A stretch of DNA of 64,000 nt from CAZUQP01 sp964622455 (GCA_964622455.1 CAZUQP010000022.1:1-64000); one strand, 5' to 3'; shown: positions 1 to 9,376, counted from the first letter of the stretch. Numbers and translations are program-made. Notes: generated from the sequence alone by a model not told the origin.

Positions 1-180
1 GCCCCCCCGGGCCCCGCCGCCATAGGGGCGGTCGTCTATATTCCGATATTTGTTATCGGTAAAATCTCTGGGGTTCCAGCACTGAACCTGTATTAATCCT
101 TCTTTTAAAGCGCGCCCGGTAATCCCTTTATCCAGCAGAGAAAATAATTCTGGAAAAAGACTAATAATACCGAACCACAT
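1..180 (-). CDS. trmD: tRNA (guanine37-N1)-methyltransferase TrmD, N-terminal part (cut by window edge)
   Basis: N-terminal 60 codons of TrmD, the SPOUT-class enzyme that makes m1G37 in tRNAs and prevents +1 frameshifting. The start matches the family (MWFGIISLFPELF), and the sequence reaches the conserved DDRPYGGG segment of the SAM/tRNA site. It follows rimM directly: the rimM stop is at 181-183 and the trmD ATG is at 178-180, in the order rpsP-rimM-trmD. The last four codons read A-R-G-G where the family has P-G-M. Removing one base from the C-run at 12-15 restores GGGPG, so I suspect an error in the GC-rich first bases of the window rather than a real mutation. The rest of the gene lies outside. 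Confidence 0.9.
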   Translation of the reverse strand, partial: MWFGIISLFPELFSLLDKGITGRALKEGLIQVQCWNPRDFTDNKYRNIDDRPYGGGARGG

Positions 181-684
181 TTAAATTAACTCCCAATGGA
201 TGCGGACCAGGCGGTGCGTTAAATCAATTTCTGTGATGACATCGGGTAAGCAAGGGACCGCATATTCTTTACCTTGGTGTTCAATCACTAAGACGTCATT
301 AGCGCCTGTTTCCATTAAGTACATCACTTTTCCAAGCAGATCCCCTTGCTGGTTAATGACAGTTAAGCCGATTAAATCAGCCCAATAGTATTCATTTTTT
401 GCCAAAAGAGGCAGCTCAGAGCGCTTTATAGCGATATTTTTGCCTGTTAATAAACGAGCCTGTTCAGGGTTATTATAACCATCGAATTTAACAAGCAAGC
501 ATTTACCCTGTTCTCGGGCCGATTCTACATGAATAGGCTCAAAGAGCAGCTCATTTTCTATATACCAGGGATTATATTCCAGAATATCAGCCATTATCCC
601 CGTAAAAGAACGTACCTTTAACCACCCCTGGATGCCGTAGGTCGGGCCTATTTTACCTAGAATGACATATTCAGAATGGTCCAT
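181..684 (-). CDS. rimM: 16S rRNA processing protein RimM
   Basis: RimM helps mature the 30S head by binding ribosomal protein S19 during late assembly. The 167-residue length is normal. The N-terminal RimM beta-barrel is recognisable from the start (VILGKIGPTYGIQGWLKV), with the PRC-barrel-like domain in the second half (YYWADLIGLTVI, then the conserved AVPCLPDVITEID). It sits between rpsP (12-base gap) and trmD (adjacent) and is certainly co-transcribed with them. Nothing about it is unusual. Confidence 0.97.
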   Translation of the reverse strand: MDHSEYVILGKIGPTYGIQGWLKVRSFTGIMADILEYNPWYIENELLFEPIHVESAREQGKCLLVKFDGYNNPEQARLLTGKNIAIKRSELPLLAKNEYYWADLIGLTVINQQGDLLGKVMYLMETGANDVLVIEHQGKEYAVPCLPDVITEIDLTHRLVRIHWELI

Positions 685-695
685 TACAGCAAAGC

Positions 696-977
696 CTATT
701 GATTATCGGCACTGCTTTTACTGGGTTCTGTTTTTTCTTTTTTAAATTGTTTAAGCAACGTTTGAACGCGTTCTGAAGGTTTGGCACCTTGAGAAATCCA
801 GTATTCAATGCGCTCAGCATCTAAATGCATGCGAATCTCTTTGCCAGTGGCAATTGGGTTAAAATAGCCAAGACGCTCAATGTAGCGGCTATCACGCGCA
901 CGCCGTTTGTCCGCGGCAACTACATAATAAAAGCGGCGTTTTTTAGCGCCACCACAAGATAAACGAATAACGACCAT
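696..977 (-). CDS. rpsP: 30S ribosomal protein S16
   Basis: Small-subunit protein S16, needed early in 30S assembly. The 93-residue protein begins MVVIRLSCGGAKKRRFYYVV, the standard S16 N-terminus, and carries the ERLGYFNP segment. The C-terminal tail is rich in Lys, Glu and Ser, as in relatives. It is the first gene of rpsP-rimM-trmD and has a good sigma-70-type promoter 46-73 bases upstream, separating the unit from ffh. Confidence 0.98.
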   Translation of the reverse strand: MVVIRLSCGGAKKRRFYYVVAADKRRARDSRYIERLGYFNPIATGKEIRMHLDAERIEYWISQGAKPSERVQTLLKQFKKEKTEPSKSSADNQ

Positions 978-1022
978 TCTTGCTTAATTCCTATGTTCAA
1001 GTTAACAACAGTAAGGGCATGA

Positions 1023-1050
1023 ATTATACCGGAGTTTTTGGGAGTTGCAA
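1023..1050 (-). promoter_or_regulatory. Predicted sigma-70 promoter of rpsP-rimM-trmD
   Basis: On the minus strand a TTGCAA hexamer (1045-1050), a 16-base spacer and a perfect TATAAT (1023-1028) stand in the 81-base gap between ffh and rpsP. Transcription would start near 1016, giving a leader of about 40 bases. Confidence 0.6.
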
Positions 1051-1058
1051 TGACAACT

Positions 1059-2426
1059 TCACCTAAAAGGCAAGCCTCCCGGCGGAAGCTTTGTGGGTAA
1101 GCCGCGCATGAGTTTCATCAATCCGCCTTGTTTCGAGAATTTTTTCATCATTTTCTGCATCATGGTAAATTGCTTTAAGAGCCGATTGACCGCTTGAATA
1201 TCAGTGCCAGAGCCATTTGCAATCCGTCTTTTGCGCGATCCGTTGATGATACCTGGAAATTTGCGTTCTTTCCTTGTCATGGAATTAATGATGGATTCAA
1301 TTTCTATGAAAGATTTGTCATTGATTTTATCTTTCGCAGCCTGCGGCAAATTTCCCATTCCCGGCAATTTATTGACAATGCCCATAATGCCACCCATCTT
1401 GCCAATTTGTTTTAACTGATCGCGAAAATCTTCTAAATCAAAAGTTTTTCCTTTTTTGATTTTTTTTGCGAGTTTAGCTGCTTTTTCTTTATCAATGTTG
1501 CGTTCAGCCTCTTCAACCAGCGTTAAAACATCGCCCATCCCTAGAATGCGGGATGCGATACGATCAGGATAAAAAGGTTCGAGCGCATCTATTTTTTCAC
1601 CGATACCCATAAATTTAATCGGTCTACCCGTGATATGCCGAATGGATAATGCAGCGCCACCGCGCGCATCACCATCTGTTTTAGTGAGAATAACGCCGGT
1701 CAAAGGGAGCGCTTGATGAAAGGCATTTGCTGTGTTGGCAGCATCTTGGCCTGTCATGCTGTCTACAACAAATAGTGTTTCAATGGGTTGAATGGCGGCA
1801 TGTAGACGTTTGATTTCTGCCATCATTTCATTATCAATATGTAATCGTCCGGCAGTATCGATGATGACAACATCGACTAATTTTGTTTTTGCTGCTTGAA
1901 TGGCATTTTGTGCAATGCTAATCGGATCTTGATCAGGCGTACTTTTAAAAAAATCGACATTAATTTGTGTAGCCAATGTTTCAAGCTGCAAAATGGCGGC
2001 AGGCCGATAAATATCAACACTTGTGACAAGCACAGATTTTTTGTGTATGTGAGAAAGAAAGCGTGCTAATTTTGCAACGGTTGTTGTTTTACCGGAACCT
2101 TGTAACCCAGCCATTAAAATGACAGCAGGCGGTTGGGTTTGTAAATTCAAGGTGTCAGAATATTCACCCATTAATTTGATTAATTCATCATGCACTAATT
2201 TTATCAGCGCCTGGCCGGGGGTGATGCTATTGATGATTTCAACACCGACCGCTTTTTCTTGAATGTGATCAATAAAATATTTGACGACCGGTAAAGCAAC
2301 ATCGGCTTCAAGCAATGCCATCCGAATATCACGCAAGGTATCTTTGATATTTTCTTCTGTTAAACGCCCAGTGCCGCTTAATTTTTTTAAAACTTTGGTT
2401 AATCGTTCTGACAAATTAGCAAACAT
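1059..2426 (-). CDS. ffh: Signal recognition particle protein Ffh
   Basis: SRP54-family GTPase. With 4.5S RNA it binds signal sequences on translating ribosomes and delivers them to FtsY at the inner membrane. The protein has 455 residues: N-domain helices, the G domain with P-loop GLQGSGKTTTVAKLA near residue 108, DTAGRLH, and TKTDGDARGG (G4), then the methionine-rich M domain (MMQKMMKKFSKQGGLMK) that binds RNA and signal peptide. It lies upstream of rpsP on the same strand, as in E. coli, and downstream of an unknown 619-residue gene with 48 bases between them. Confidence 0.98.
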   Translation of the reverse strand: MFANLSERLTKVLKKLSGTGRLTEENIKDTLRDIRMALLEADVALPVVKYFIDHIQEKAVGVEIINSITPGQALIKLVHDELIKLMGEYSDTLNLQTQPPAVILMAGLQGSGKTTTVAKLARFLSHIHKKSVLVTSVDIYRPAAILQLETLATQINVDFFKSTPDQDPISIAQNAIQAAKTKLVDVVIIDTAGRLHIDNEMMAEIKRLHAAIQPIETLFVVDSMTGQDAANTANAFHQALPLTGVILTKTDGDARGGAALSIRHITGRPIKFMGIGEKIDALEPFYPDRIASRILGMGDVLTLVEEAERNIDKEKAAKLAKKIKKGKTFDLEDFRDQLKQIGKMGGIMGIVNKLPGMGNLPQAAKDKINDKSFIEIESIINSMTRKERKFPGIINGSRKRRIANGSGTDIQAVNRLLKQFTMMQKMMKKFSKQGGLMKLMRGLPTKLPPGGLPFR

Positions 2427-2474
2427 GTCCGTACTCTTTGATTGATATAAAATTTCGGAGAAGTATACAGTAAT

Positions 2475-4334
2475 TTATGGTTTATGGGGAAGTGTAGGTA
2501 CGTTTGTCTTGATATCTATTCCCGTAACAGCCGATGGAGTCGCTTTGAGGAAATGGTTTGCTTGTAAAGCGCTCTTTGTAGAAGTATAGACACCCATTTC
2601 AATTGCGGTTGTATTTATAGAAGATGTGTTTTTTTTGTTTTCAGGGAATATATCTGATAGATCATCAAATTCCTCTTCATCGTCGTCGCTTAGCGAAGGT
2701 GAAGCGCTGATCGTAGTATTGGGACTGATGGTCGCGCCGGAAGATTCATGCTGTTCAGGGTTGATTGTGATTAATTGCCAATCGTCCTCTACCTGAGTTA
2801 TGAAAATTTCAATGGTTTCTTTAAGTTGTTTTTTTTCGTCCGTGGTGAGCCAGGAAAATGTGTCGATGATTCCTTGAAATGCCATCCAAAAATATCGCGT
2901 ATAAAGCACAGAAGAGCTAACTGCACTTCCCCATGCATTAATGAGAGATAAGGTTTCCGGTAATTGTTTGGGTAATGGAGGCGGTAAAGGCGCATCTGGG
3001 CTTTTTAATTCAGAGTCAATCAAACTATACTGCGTGTGACCCACCAAGAGACCTAAGAATAGAGAGGGTAAGAATTGAGCAATTTGAGCTGCGCTATAGT
3101 TACCTTCTGCGATGCTTTTTTTAAATTGATCAACTGCTTCACGGGTATTTTTGCCGGTAAATAATAAATCATTTAAACCATTGGCAGCGCTCAATATAAA
3201 CAAGGGTGTGCGTAGATAAGGGGTTGTGATGTTAAATAACAATGCAGCCATGGCAGCAACACCCGTATAACTTTCTGTCATATCTTGTAACGTGCTAAAT
3301 GTATTTAAAAGTACTTTAATCAGCGTGTCAATTGCACTAAACAAAGGATTTGTTTTTGTATCTGCAGAAGTTTTTTCTTCTTTTTCTTCGAGGTTTGCTG
3401 GTCTTTTTAATAAATCAGTCAATTGAGCTGCGAAAGTTGGATCTATTTTTAATTGAGTAAAAAGCGTTGTCATAGCATCTTGGCCGTTTTGAAGAGAAGC
3501 TATGAATTCATCAGGCAGTTTCTTTTTATCTTTTAAATAAGCTTCGTTCAGAGGATTTACTAAAGCAATTTTAAGGTGCATAGAAAATTCAGCCCAAAGT
3601 GCTTCAAATTCACATTTTTCTACCATTTTTTGATAAAAAGACGTTTCTTTAATTTGATTTAACAGGGATTCTGCAATTTTTTTTGATGTGGAGAAGTAAG
3701 ATTGAATCAGTAGATGGGATTCTTTTACTTCAGTCGGTATCGTCGATAAAGCGACAAAGATCCCAAGGATAAAATTAGCGATTCGATTAGAGGAGAATTT
3801 TTGTTTTTCTAAGTAATAAGCAGTTTCTGCCGCATCTGAAAAAATAGCGTAAATATTTAAAGATCCGGAAATACTATTTGCTTTTCTTGCTTCATCTTTA
3901 GATAGGGGTTCTGAACCAGGTAAAGGTTTTCCTTGGAAGAATTCAATTAATTGATCAATGCCTTCTACTGTAAATTTGCGATTCACCGCGACAGCTTGTG
4001 CAAGATACACTCCGCCAAGTATCCACGATAAACTGGATGAGACAGGGATAAACCCCAGTAATTTGCTGTTGATATCTTTTAGCCCCGTGAGAAATTGTAA
4101 TGCTTCCATGGCAGAGCCAAAAACGAGAGTCAAAAAGTTCAACGTTCCGCGTGCGATACGGACGGTTATTTTCTTTTGTTCGTCATTTTCAGCGAGAGTC
4201 TCTATCGGAATTTCGATATAATCTTCATCATCCAGTAAGCTCTCTTTAGCATTTTGAAGCCAATCGGGGGCGGTTGTTTTACTACTCAACATGTTTTGGT
4301 ATCCACTCTCTCGGAAAAGGTTAATTGTTATCAT
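2475..4334 (-). CDS. Unknown 619-residue protein with hydrophobic segments (effector-like)
   Basis: I do not recognise this protein. It starts hydrophilic and acidic, then has hydrophobic stretches at about 63-84, 92-117, 185-203, 353-390 and 410-425. A long helical middle follows, then an acidic Ser/Asp/Glu-rich stretch near 535-560 and a polar tail. There is no signal peptide. The alternative ATG at 4292 (residue 15) has a GAGAG-type ribosome site and may be the true start. The gene separates ffh from the corB-like gene, which are neighbours in many gammaproteobacteria, so it looks like an insertion. A PmrA-type box lies about 100 bases upstream. Together these suggest a secreted, membrane-acting effector, but this is inference only. 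Confidence 0.8.
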   Translation of the reverse strand: MITINLFRESGYQNMLSSKTTAPDWLQNAKESLLDDEDYIEIPIETLAENDEQKKITVRIARGTLNFLTLVFGSAMEALQFLTGLKDINSKLLGFIPVSSSLSWILGGVYLAQAVAVNRKFTVEGIDQLIEFFQGKPLPGSEPLSKDEARKANSISGSLNIYAIFSDAAETAYYLEKQKFSSNRIANFILGIFVALSTIPTEVKESHLLIQSYFSTSKKIAESLLNQIKETSFYQKMVEKCEFEALWAEFSMHLKIALVNPLNEAYLKDKKKLPDEFIASLQNGQDAMTTLFTQLKIDPTFAAQLTDLLKRPANLEEKEEKTSADTKTNPLFSAIDTLIKVLLNTFSTLQDMTESYTGVAAMAALLFNITTPYLRTPLFILSAANGLNDLLFTGKNTREAVDQFKKSIAEGNYSAAQIAQFLPSLFLGLLVGHTQYSLIDSELKSPDAPLPPPLPKQLPETLSLINAWGSAVSSSVLYTRYFWMAFQGIIDTFSWLTTDEKKQLKETIEIFITQVEDDWQLITINPEQHESSGATISPNTTISASPSLSDDDEEEFDDLSDIFPENKKNTSSINTTAIEMGVYTSTKSALQANHFLKATPSAVTGIDIKTNVPTLPHKP

Positions 4335-4436
4335 TTTTTTAACATGGGATTTCGCAGGTTAGCTTGATAGATTCATCGTCTTCTCAACAAATGATAGGGT
4401 AGAGTTATTATATTGGGGTATAGTATAGGATAAGAT

Positions 4437-4453
4437 ATTAACAGAACATTAAG
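4437..4453 (-). promoter_or_regulatory. Candidate PmrA-type box upstream of the 619-residue gene
   Basis: On the minus strand CTTAAT, five bases, then GTTAAT gives two half sites 11 bases apart. The known PmrA box is YTTAAK-N5-YTTAAK; one base of the second half differs. A TATACT hexamer (4422-4427) follows downstream and could be the -10 element. A PmrAB-like pair is encoded at 49041-51064. The rest of the 253-base gap holds only the ribosome site of the corB-like gene. This is a match by eye to a short AT-rich motif, so chance is possible. Confidence 0.35.
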
Positions 4454-4587
4454 GGCAAGGTTTAAACCATTTCTTAGCTCTAAACGCGGACCATGCATGA
4501 TGACCTAAGAATATTTTTACAATAAGGCAAATGATTCAACTGCCAGATTCTATAGGTCTATTTTAGATTTGTCAAAGAGGATTTTGT

Positions 4588-5859
4588 GTGACGCATTCGC
4601 AATTAGTGATTTTTAGCATATCACTGGCCTTGCTAATTTTCTTGGCGGCTTTTTTTTCGAGCGCTGAGACCGGATTAATGTCGATTAACCGTTATCGCTT
4701 ACGGCATAAAGCGCGCCTGAAAAAACGCTCTGCTATGCTGACGTTGCGTCTATTACAAAGACCCGATCGTTTATTAGGCGTGATTTTAATGGGCAGTTGT
4801 TTCACGAATATTTTGGCATCTGCGGTGGCCACTTTGTTGGCGATCCATTTTTGGGGAGAACATGGCGCTATTCTCGCTGCTTTTTTGTTGACAGTTGTTA
4901 TTTTGATTTTTGCAGAAGTGGCACCTAAGACACTCGCAGTTTTATACCCTGACCGCATCGCCAAATGGGTATCGTGGCCTTTATTTTTATTATTGAAATT
5001 GCTTTATCCGTTCGTATGGCTAATTAATTTTATTTCAAATACGTTGCTACGGTTATTTGGCGTTAAAGTCACCCTTTCTTCCATCGAACCTTTAAGTTTA
5101 CAAGAATTACGCAGTGTGGTGTATGAAACCAGCGGGCGCTTGTCGCACCATTATCAGAATATGCTGCTGAGTATTTTAGACTTAAACAAAATCACGGTGA
5201 ATCACGTCATGGTGCCGCAGCATGAAATTGTTGGCATTGATTTCGATCAAGATTGGGAAAGTATTCTGCGGTTATTGACGCAAAGCAAATATGATTGGTT
5301 ACCGCTTTATCGGGGCAGCATTAATCATATTTTGGGTGTTTTACACGTGCGTGAACTGATGCATCTTTTGTTGACAGCACGTTATACTTTAAATAAAGAG
5401 ATATTATTAAAAGTCATGCAAGAGCCGTATTTTGTTCCTGATAGTACGCCGCTCAATATTCAATTATTGCATTTTCAACAGCAGCGAAAGCGCACTGCAT
5501 TGGTGGTTGATGAATATGGAGAAATCCAAGGGCTATTAACATTAGCAGATATTTTAGAAGAAATTGTCGGTAAATTTACACGAGATGTCACGGCGGCTAC
5601 TAAAATTATTCAAATTCAGCAGGATGGCAGTTATTTGGTGGATGGTGCTATTACCTTGCGTGAATTTAATCGCATCACGCAATGGAAATTTAGAGCACGC
5701 GGACAACGCACGTTGAGCGGATTAATTATCGAATATTTAGAATCGATTCCGCGTCCAGGGACCTGTGTGCGTATTAATGATCACCCGATTGAAATTGTAC
5801 AGGTAGAAGATAACCGCATTAAAGTAGCACGCGTATTTCCGCGATTAAAATCAGATTAG
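4588..5859 (+). CDS. CNNM/CorB-like (DUF21-CBS-CorC) membrane protein
   Basis: Inner-membrane protein of the HlyC/CorC (CNNM) family, linked to magnesium and cobalt efflux. The 423 residues comprise an N-terminal DUF21 transmembrane domain (to about residue 190, with SSAETGLMSINRYRLRHKA), a CBS pair (about 205-320, with VMVPQHEIVGID and TALVVDEYGEIQGLLTLADILEEIVG) and a C-terminal transporter-associated domain. The GTG start has an AGAGG ribosome site seven bases upstream. Relatives (YfjD/CorB) flank ffh in E. coli, and that neighbourhood survives here apart from the inserted 619-residue gene. The substrate is not deducible. Confidence 0.9.
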   Translation: MTHSQLVIFSISLALLIFLAAFFSSAETGLMSINRYRLRHKARLKKRSAMLTLRLLQRPDRLLGVILMGSCFTNILASAVATLLAIHFWGEHGAILAAFLLTVVILIFAEVAPKTLAVLYPDRIAKWVSWPLFLLLKLLYPFVWLINFISNTLLRLFGVKVTLSSIEPLSLQELRSVVYETSGRLSHHYQNMLLSILDLNKITVNHVMVPQHEIVGIDFDQDWESILRLLTQSKYDWLPLYRGSINHILGVLHVRELMHLLLTARYTLNKEILLKVMQEPYFVPDSTPLNIQLLHFQQQRKRTALVVDEYGEIQGLLTLADILEEIVGKFTRDVTAATKIIQIQQDGSYLVDGAITLREFNRITQWKFRARGQRTLSGLIIEYLESIPRPGTCVRINDHPIEIVQVEDNRIKVARVFPRLKSD

Positions 5860-6227
5860 TGAATGATTAATGCAGCAGCAACATTGCGGTTTTCTGCCGT
5901 TAGCGCATTATAAGTTCGGCAGGCGGCGGCCGTGTCCATGATTTCAATGCCGATGCCTTCATTGATTAAACGACCATAAAGAGTGATGTCAGGAAATTGA
6001 AGCGTCTTGCCTGTACCAATTAATAGGATAGCAGGGCGCAATTCACCAATCATATCAAAATGTTCTCGGGCCAGTTCTTTGAAGTACTGGGGCGGCCAGC
6101 ACTCAATGAGCTTTGCCGGGGTGACAATCATACTTTTTTTATATGTAATATCATTTAGTTGAATGCTGCCCGGCTGGTAAGCATGAATTTGATAGTGTGC
6201 TTTGTTTTCATCGCGTGTAAGGCCCAT
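5856..6227 (-). CDS. Mth938-like domain (DUF498) protein
   Basis: Small conserved protein of 123 residues in the Mth938-like/DUF498 family. Its biochemical role in bacteria is unknown; the eukaryotic relative NDUFAF3 assists complex I assembly. Family features include ILLIGTGKTLQFPD at about residues 69-82 and the segment GIGIEIMDTAAACRTYNAL. The 3' end overlaps the convergent corB-like gene by four bases. No good Shine-Dalgarno is visible before the ATG. Confidence 0.85.
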   Translation of the reverse strand: MGLTRDENKAHYQIHAYQPGSIQLNDITYKKSMIVTPAKLIECWPPQYFKELAREHFDMIGELRPAILLIGTGKTLQFPDITLYGRLINEGIGIEIMDTAAACRTYNALTAENRNVAAALIIH

Positions 6228-6326
6228 AGGTCAATTTAAAATTTTAATGTTTATTTGATGTCTTATACTTTATCATAATAGGGTTAATTTTCAGAGAGAA
6301 TAATAAATCTTTGGAGGCCTTTTTGC

Positions 6327-6575
6327 ATGAATGAAACACCTTCTTTGCCTTTTAAAAGTGTCGCGATTGCTTTGTTATTTTGTGCTGCCTTAGGGCCGGT
6401 CGGATTACTTTATTCGTCGTTTCTAGGCGGTGTTATCATGATTTTGGCAGGTTTTTTTATTTTTCGTGCAAAACTAATAGGATTACTTTTGTTAGTTTGG
6501 TTGATATCGTGTATCTTGGGTGTTGCAGCCGTCAATCGCTATAACGCAAAAATTTTAAAATCGCATCATCTATAA
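6327..6575 (+). CDS. Small hydrophobic membrane protein, unknown function
   Basis: The 82-residue protein has probably two or three membrane segments (about 10-27, 31-47 and 50-69) and a short basic tail (NRYNAKILKSHHL). I do not recognise the family. The ATG has a GGAGG ribosome site nine bases upstream, which supports real translation. It lies 39 bases before recJ on the same strand and is probably co-transcribed. A location in the inner membrane is the only property that can be stated. Confidence 0.75.
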   Translation: MNETPSLPFKSVAIALLFCAALGPVGLLYSSFLGGVIMILAGFFIFRAKLIGLLLLVWLISCILGVAAVNRYNAKILKSHHL

Positions 6576-6614
6576 AATTTTTATTTAGAATAAGAAAAAA
6601 TCTCAGGATGAGCT

Positions 6615-8336
6615 ATGACAAAAAAAATAATAAAACGCAGGGCAAAGCCTGATGATTCTATTTCGTATGGTCTTCATCCATTACTTCAGCGTATTTATGC
6701 GGCTCGCGGGATTCAATCGGAAAAAGAATTGGAACGCGGCTTAGAATTTTTATTACCTTATCATTCATTGCTAAACATTCAGGCGGCAGTCGAATTGTTA
6801 GCGTATGCCGTGATCGAACAGAAAAATATTTTAATTGTGGGTGATTTTGATGCAGATGGAGCGACGAGCAGCGCGCTTTCTGTACGTGCATTAAAAAGTT
6901 TTGGCGCAAATGCCCCGCATTATTTGGTACCTAATCGATTTGAATTTGGTTATGGATTAACACCAGAGCTTGTCGATGTGGCTAAACAATTTAATCCCTA
7001 TCTCATTGTGACAGTTGATAACGGCATTGCTAATCATGCAGGGGTCGTTGCTGCAAAAGAAGCAGGCATCAAAGTTCTGATTACAGATCACCATCTTCCT
7101 GCAGAGACTTTACCGCCTGCTGATGCAATTGTTAATCCTAATCAGGCGGGCGATGTTTTTCAAAGTAAACATATGGCAGGTGTCGGCGTTATTTTTTATG
7201 TGATGTTGGCGTTGCGGCGTTATTTGAGTGAGCAGCAATGGTTTTTAAAAAAAAATATTCCAGAACCCAATATGGCGCGCTTGTTAGATTTGGTTGCATT
7301 AGGAACAATAGCAGATGTGGTATCACTGGATCACAATAATCGTATTTTAGTGCACCAAGGATTACAGCGCATTCGTTTGGGGCAATGTGTGGCGGGCATT
7401 ATCGCATTATGTGAAATCAGTAAGAAAAATCCAGCAAAAATAACCGCAGCTGATTTGGGTTTTTCAATTGCGCCCCGCTTAAATGCAGCAGGACGTTTAG
7501 ATGATATGTCATTGGGTATCGAATGTTTATTGTCTGATGATTTAGTAGCAGCGCGTCAAATGGCAAATACGTTAAATCAATTAAATGATGAAAGACGGGT
7601 CATTGAGCAAGATATGCAAGAGCAAGCGTTACACGCGTTAAAAAAAATTAAAACAGATAAAGAAGATCATGGGTACGGTATTTGTTTATTTGATGAAACA
7701 TGGCATCAAGGTGTCATTGGTATTATTGCAAGCCGCATTAAAGACCGCTTGCATCGTCCTGTGATTGCTTTTGCAGTATCAAATGAAACAGAATTAAAAG
7801 GATCAGCACGCTCTATTGCAGGACTTCACATTCGCGATGTGCTGGCAGAAATCAATGTCCAATATCCGAATCTCATCCATAAATTTGGCGGGCATGCAAT
7901 GGCTGCAGGTTTAACTTTGCTGCGCGCATCATTGCATGATTTTATGCGTGTATTTAATGATATTGTGGCAGAAAAATTAAAGTCTATTGATTTGCAGCAA
8001 GTATTGTTAAGCGATGGAGAATTGCATCCTGAAGAATTATCGTTAGAAGTGGCTGATATATTGCAAGCCGCAGGCCCTTTTGGCCAGGCATTTCCTGAGC
8101 CGCTGTTTGATGGTATTTTTCAACTGCTGGAGCAGCGTTTGGTAGGCGGCCGGCATTTAAAAATGACTTTAGGCAAAGATAAACATCTTATTCCCGCGAT
8201 TGCGTTTAATATTGATTTGAATCAATGGCCTAATTATCGATGTGATGCAATTAATATTGCTTACCGGATTGATATCAATGAATTCCGCGGTAAACGTAGT
8301 GTACAATTGATCGTAGAACATATGGAAACGGCATAA
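6615..8336 (+). CDS. recJ: Single-stranded-DNA exonuclease RecJ
   Basis: 5'-3' single-strand DNA exonuclease of the DHH superfamily, used in recombination, base-excision and mismatch repair. The 573-residue length is normal. Visible motifs are GDFDADG (76-82), VDNG (about 134-137), DHH (158-160) and GGHAMAAG of the DHHA1 domain (about 424-431), with the OB-type domain after that. All metal-binding motifs look intact. It is followed six bases later by the DUF945 gene. Confidence 0.97.
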   Translation: MTKKIIKRRAKPDDSISYGLHPLLQRIYAARGIQSEKELERGLEFLLPYHSLLNIQAAVELLAYAVIEQKNILIVGDFDADGATSSALSVRALKSFGANAPHYLVPNRFEFGYGLTPELVDVAKQFNPYLIVTVDNGIANHAGVVAAKEAGIKVLITDHHLPAETLPPADAIVNPNQAGDVFQSKHMAGVGVIFYVMLALRRYLSEQQWFLKKNIPEPNMARLLDLVALGTIADVVSLDHNNRILVHQGLQRIRLGQCVAGIIALCEISKKNPAKITAADLGFSIAPRLNAAGRLDDMSLGIECLLSDDLVAARQMANTLNQLNDERRVIEQDMQEQALHALKKIKTDKEDHGYGICLFDETWHQGVIGIIASRIKDRLHRPVIAFAVSNETELKGSARSIAGLHIRDVLAEINVQYPNLIHKFGGHAMAAGLTLLRASLHDFMRVFNDIVAEKLKSIDLQQVLLSDGELHPEELSLEVADILQAAGPFGQAFPEPLFDGIFQLLEQRLVGGRHLKMTLGKDKHLIPAIAFNIDLNQWPNYRCDAINIAYRIDINEFRGKRSVQLIVEHMETA

Positions 8337-8342
8337 AACTCG

Positions 8343-9365
8343 ATGCGTAAATTCATCAGCGGCTTTGTCATATTGTTAATGGCTGTTTTGGTAACAGCAC
8401 CTTTTATATTAGGTATTTTTATACAAAAAAAATATCCGACATTATTGTCGTTTTATAATTTGCGAGATGATGTGGAAGTTAATGTTGTTGATTACCAACG
8501 AAACTGGTTCAGTTCAGATGTCACATTAAAAGTCATCGTTAAAAATGATGATGATTTACAGGAGACATTGAAGTCATTGCATGCTGCAACAACTCGTTTT
8601 CCTCCGCGTTATCAATTTATGGTCCAGCAGCACATTCAGCATGGCCCTCTTATTTATTGGGATAGCCAACATTTCCCTTCTATTTTTGGGTTGGCGGCTA
8701 TTCGAAATAATGTAATTTTATCAGAAGATGCGCGTAATTTATTAACTGCGTTAGGTATTGATGAGATAAAAGAATTATCTCAGTATGATTTTATCACCTA
8801 TCGAGGCAATTATTTTAATCAGATTGATTTAATCATCGGAAAAATTCAATGGGTTGATCGCGCCATAGGTCCATTGTATCTGCAATTTGGGCTGCATCAA
8901 TTCAGTGTTCAGTCGATTGAGAACCTATTAAATACCTACAAAAAAATGATGAAGCAGGGCCAAGTATATCAAGGACAGTTGAGAAAAAAATTATTTTCTC
9001 TTTTGCCAGGAATGATTCATGCAGGTTCTGCGATTGAATTAAATCAATTTGATTTAACTATGCCGAATGGAAAGATCCACATGAGTGCGATAATTGGCTG
9101 GCCTTATTATCACTTTGTTGCGCCGGCCAATTTATTTGAAGCATTACAGTTTGCTAATGCAAATGCTGTCATTCACGTTTCTAAAAGTTTGCTGAATGAT
9201 ATTATTATTCTTTTAGAGAATCAAAAAATCACAATGGATGCAGCGAAACTACAATTAAACGCTTTTTTAAAACAAGGATACATTATTGATGATGGTCAAG
9301 ATTATACATCCTCGTTTCGCTGGACAAATGGAAAATTAATTGTGAATGGACGAGTGGTGCAGTAG
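8343..9365 (+). CDS. DUF945 family (YdgA-like) protein
   Basis: 340-residue protein with one N-terminal membrane anchor (about residues 5-27). The segment after it is typical of DUF945/YdgA: an NVVDYQRNWFSSDV stretch near 48-61, then alternating beta-strand sequence. Relatives are inner-membrane-anchored periplasmic proteins of unclear function. The gene begins six bases after recJ, so translation is probably coupled. Length is shorter than E. coli YdgA (about 500 residues). Confidence 0.8.
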   Translation: MRKFISGFVILLMAVLVTAPFILGIFIQKKYPTLLSFYNLRDDVEVNVVDYQRNWFSSDVTLKVIVKNDDDLQETLKSLHAATTRFPPRYQFMVQQHIQHGPLIYWDSQHFPSIFGLAAIRNNVILSEDARNLLTALGIDEIKELSQYDFITYRGNYFNQIDLIIGKIQWVDRAIGPLYLQFGLHQFSVQSIENLLNTYKKMMKQGQVYQGQLRKKLFSLLPGMIHAGSAIELNQFDLTMPNGKIHMSAIIGWPYYHFVAPANLFEALQFANANAVIHVSKSLLNDIIILLENQKITMDAAKLQLNAFLKQGYIIDDGQDYTSSFRWTNGKLIVNGRVVQ

Positions 9366-9376
9366 GGTACTGAAAG

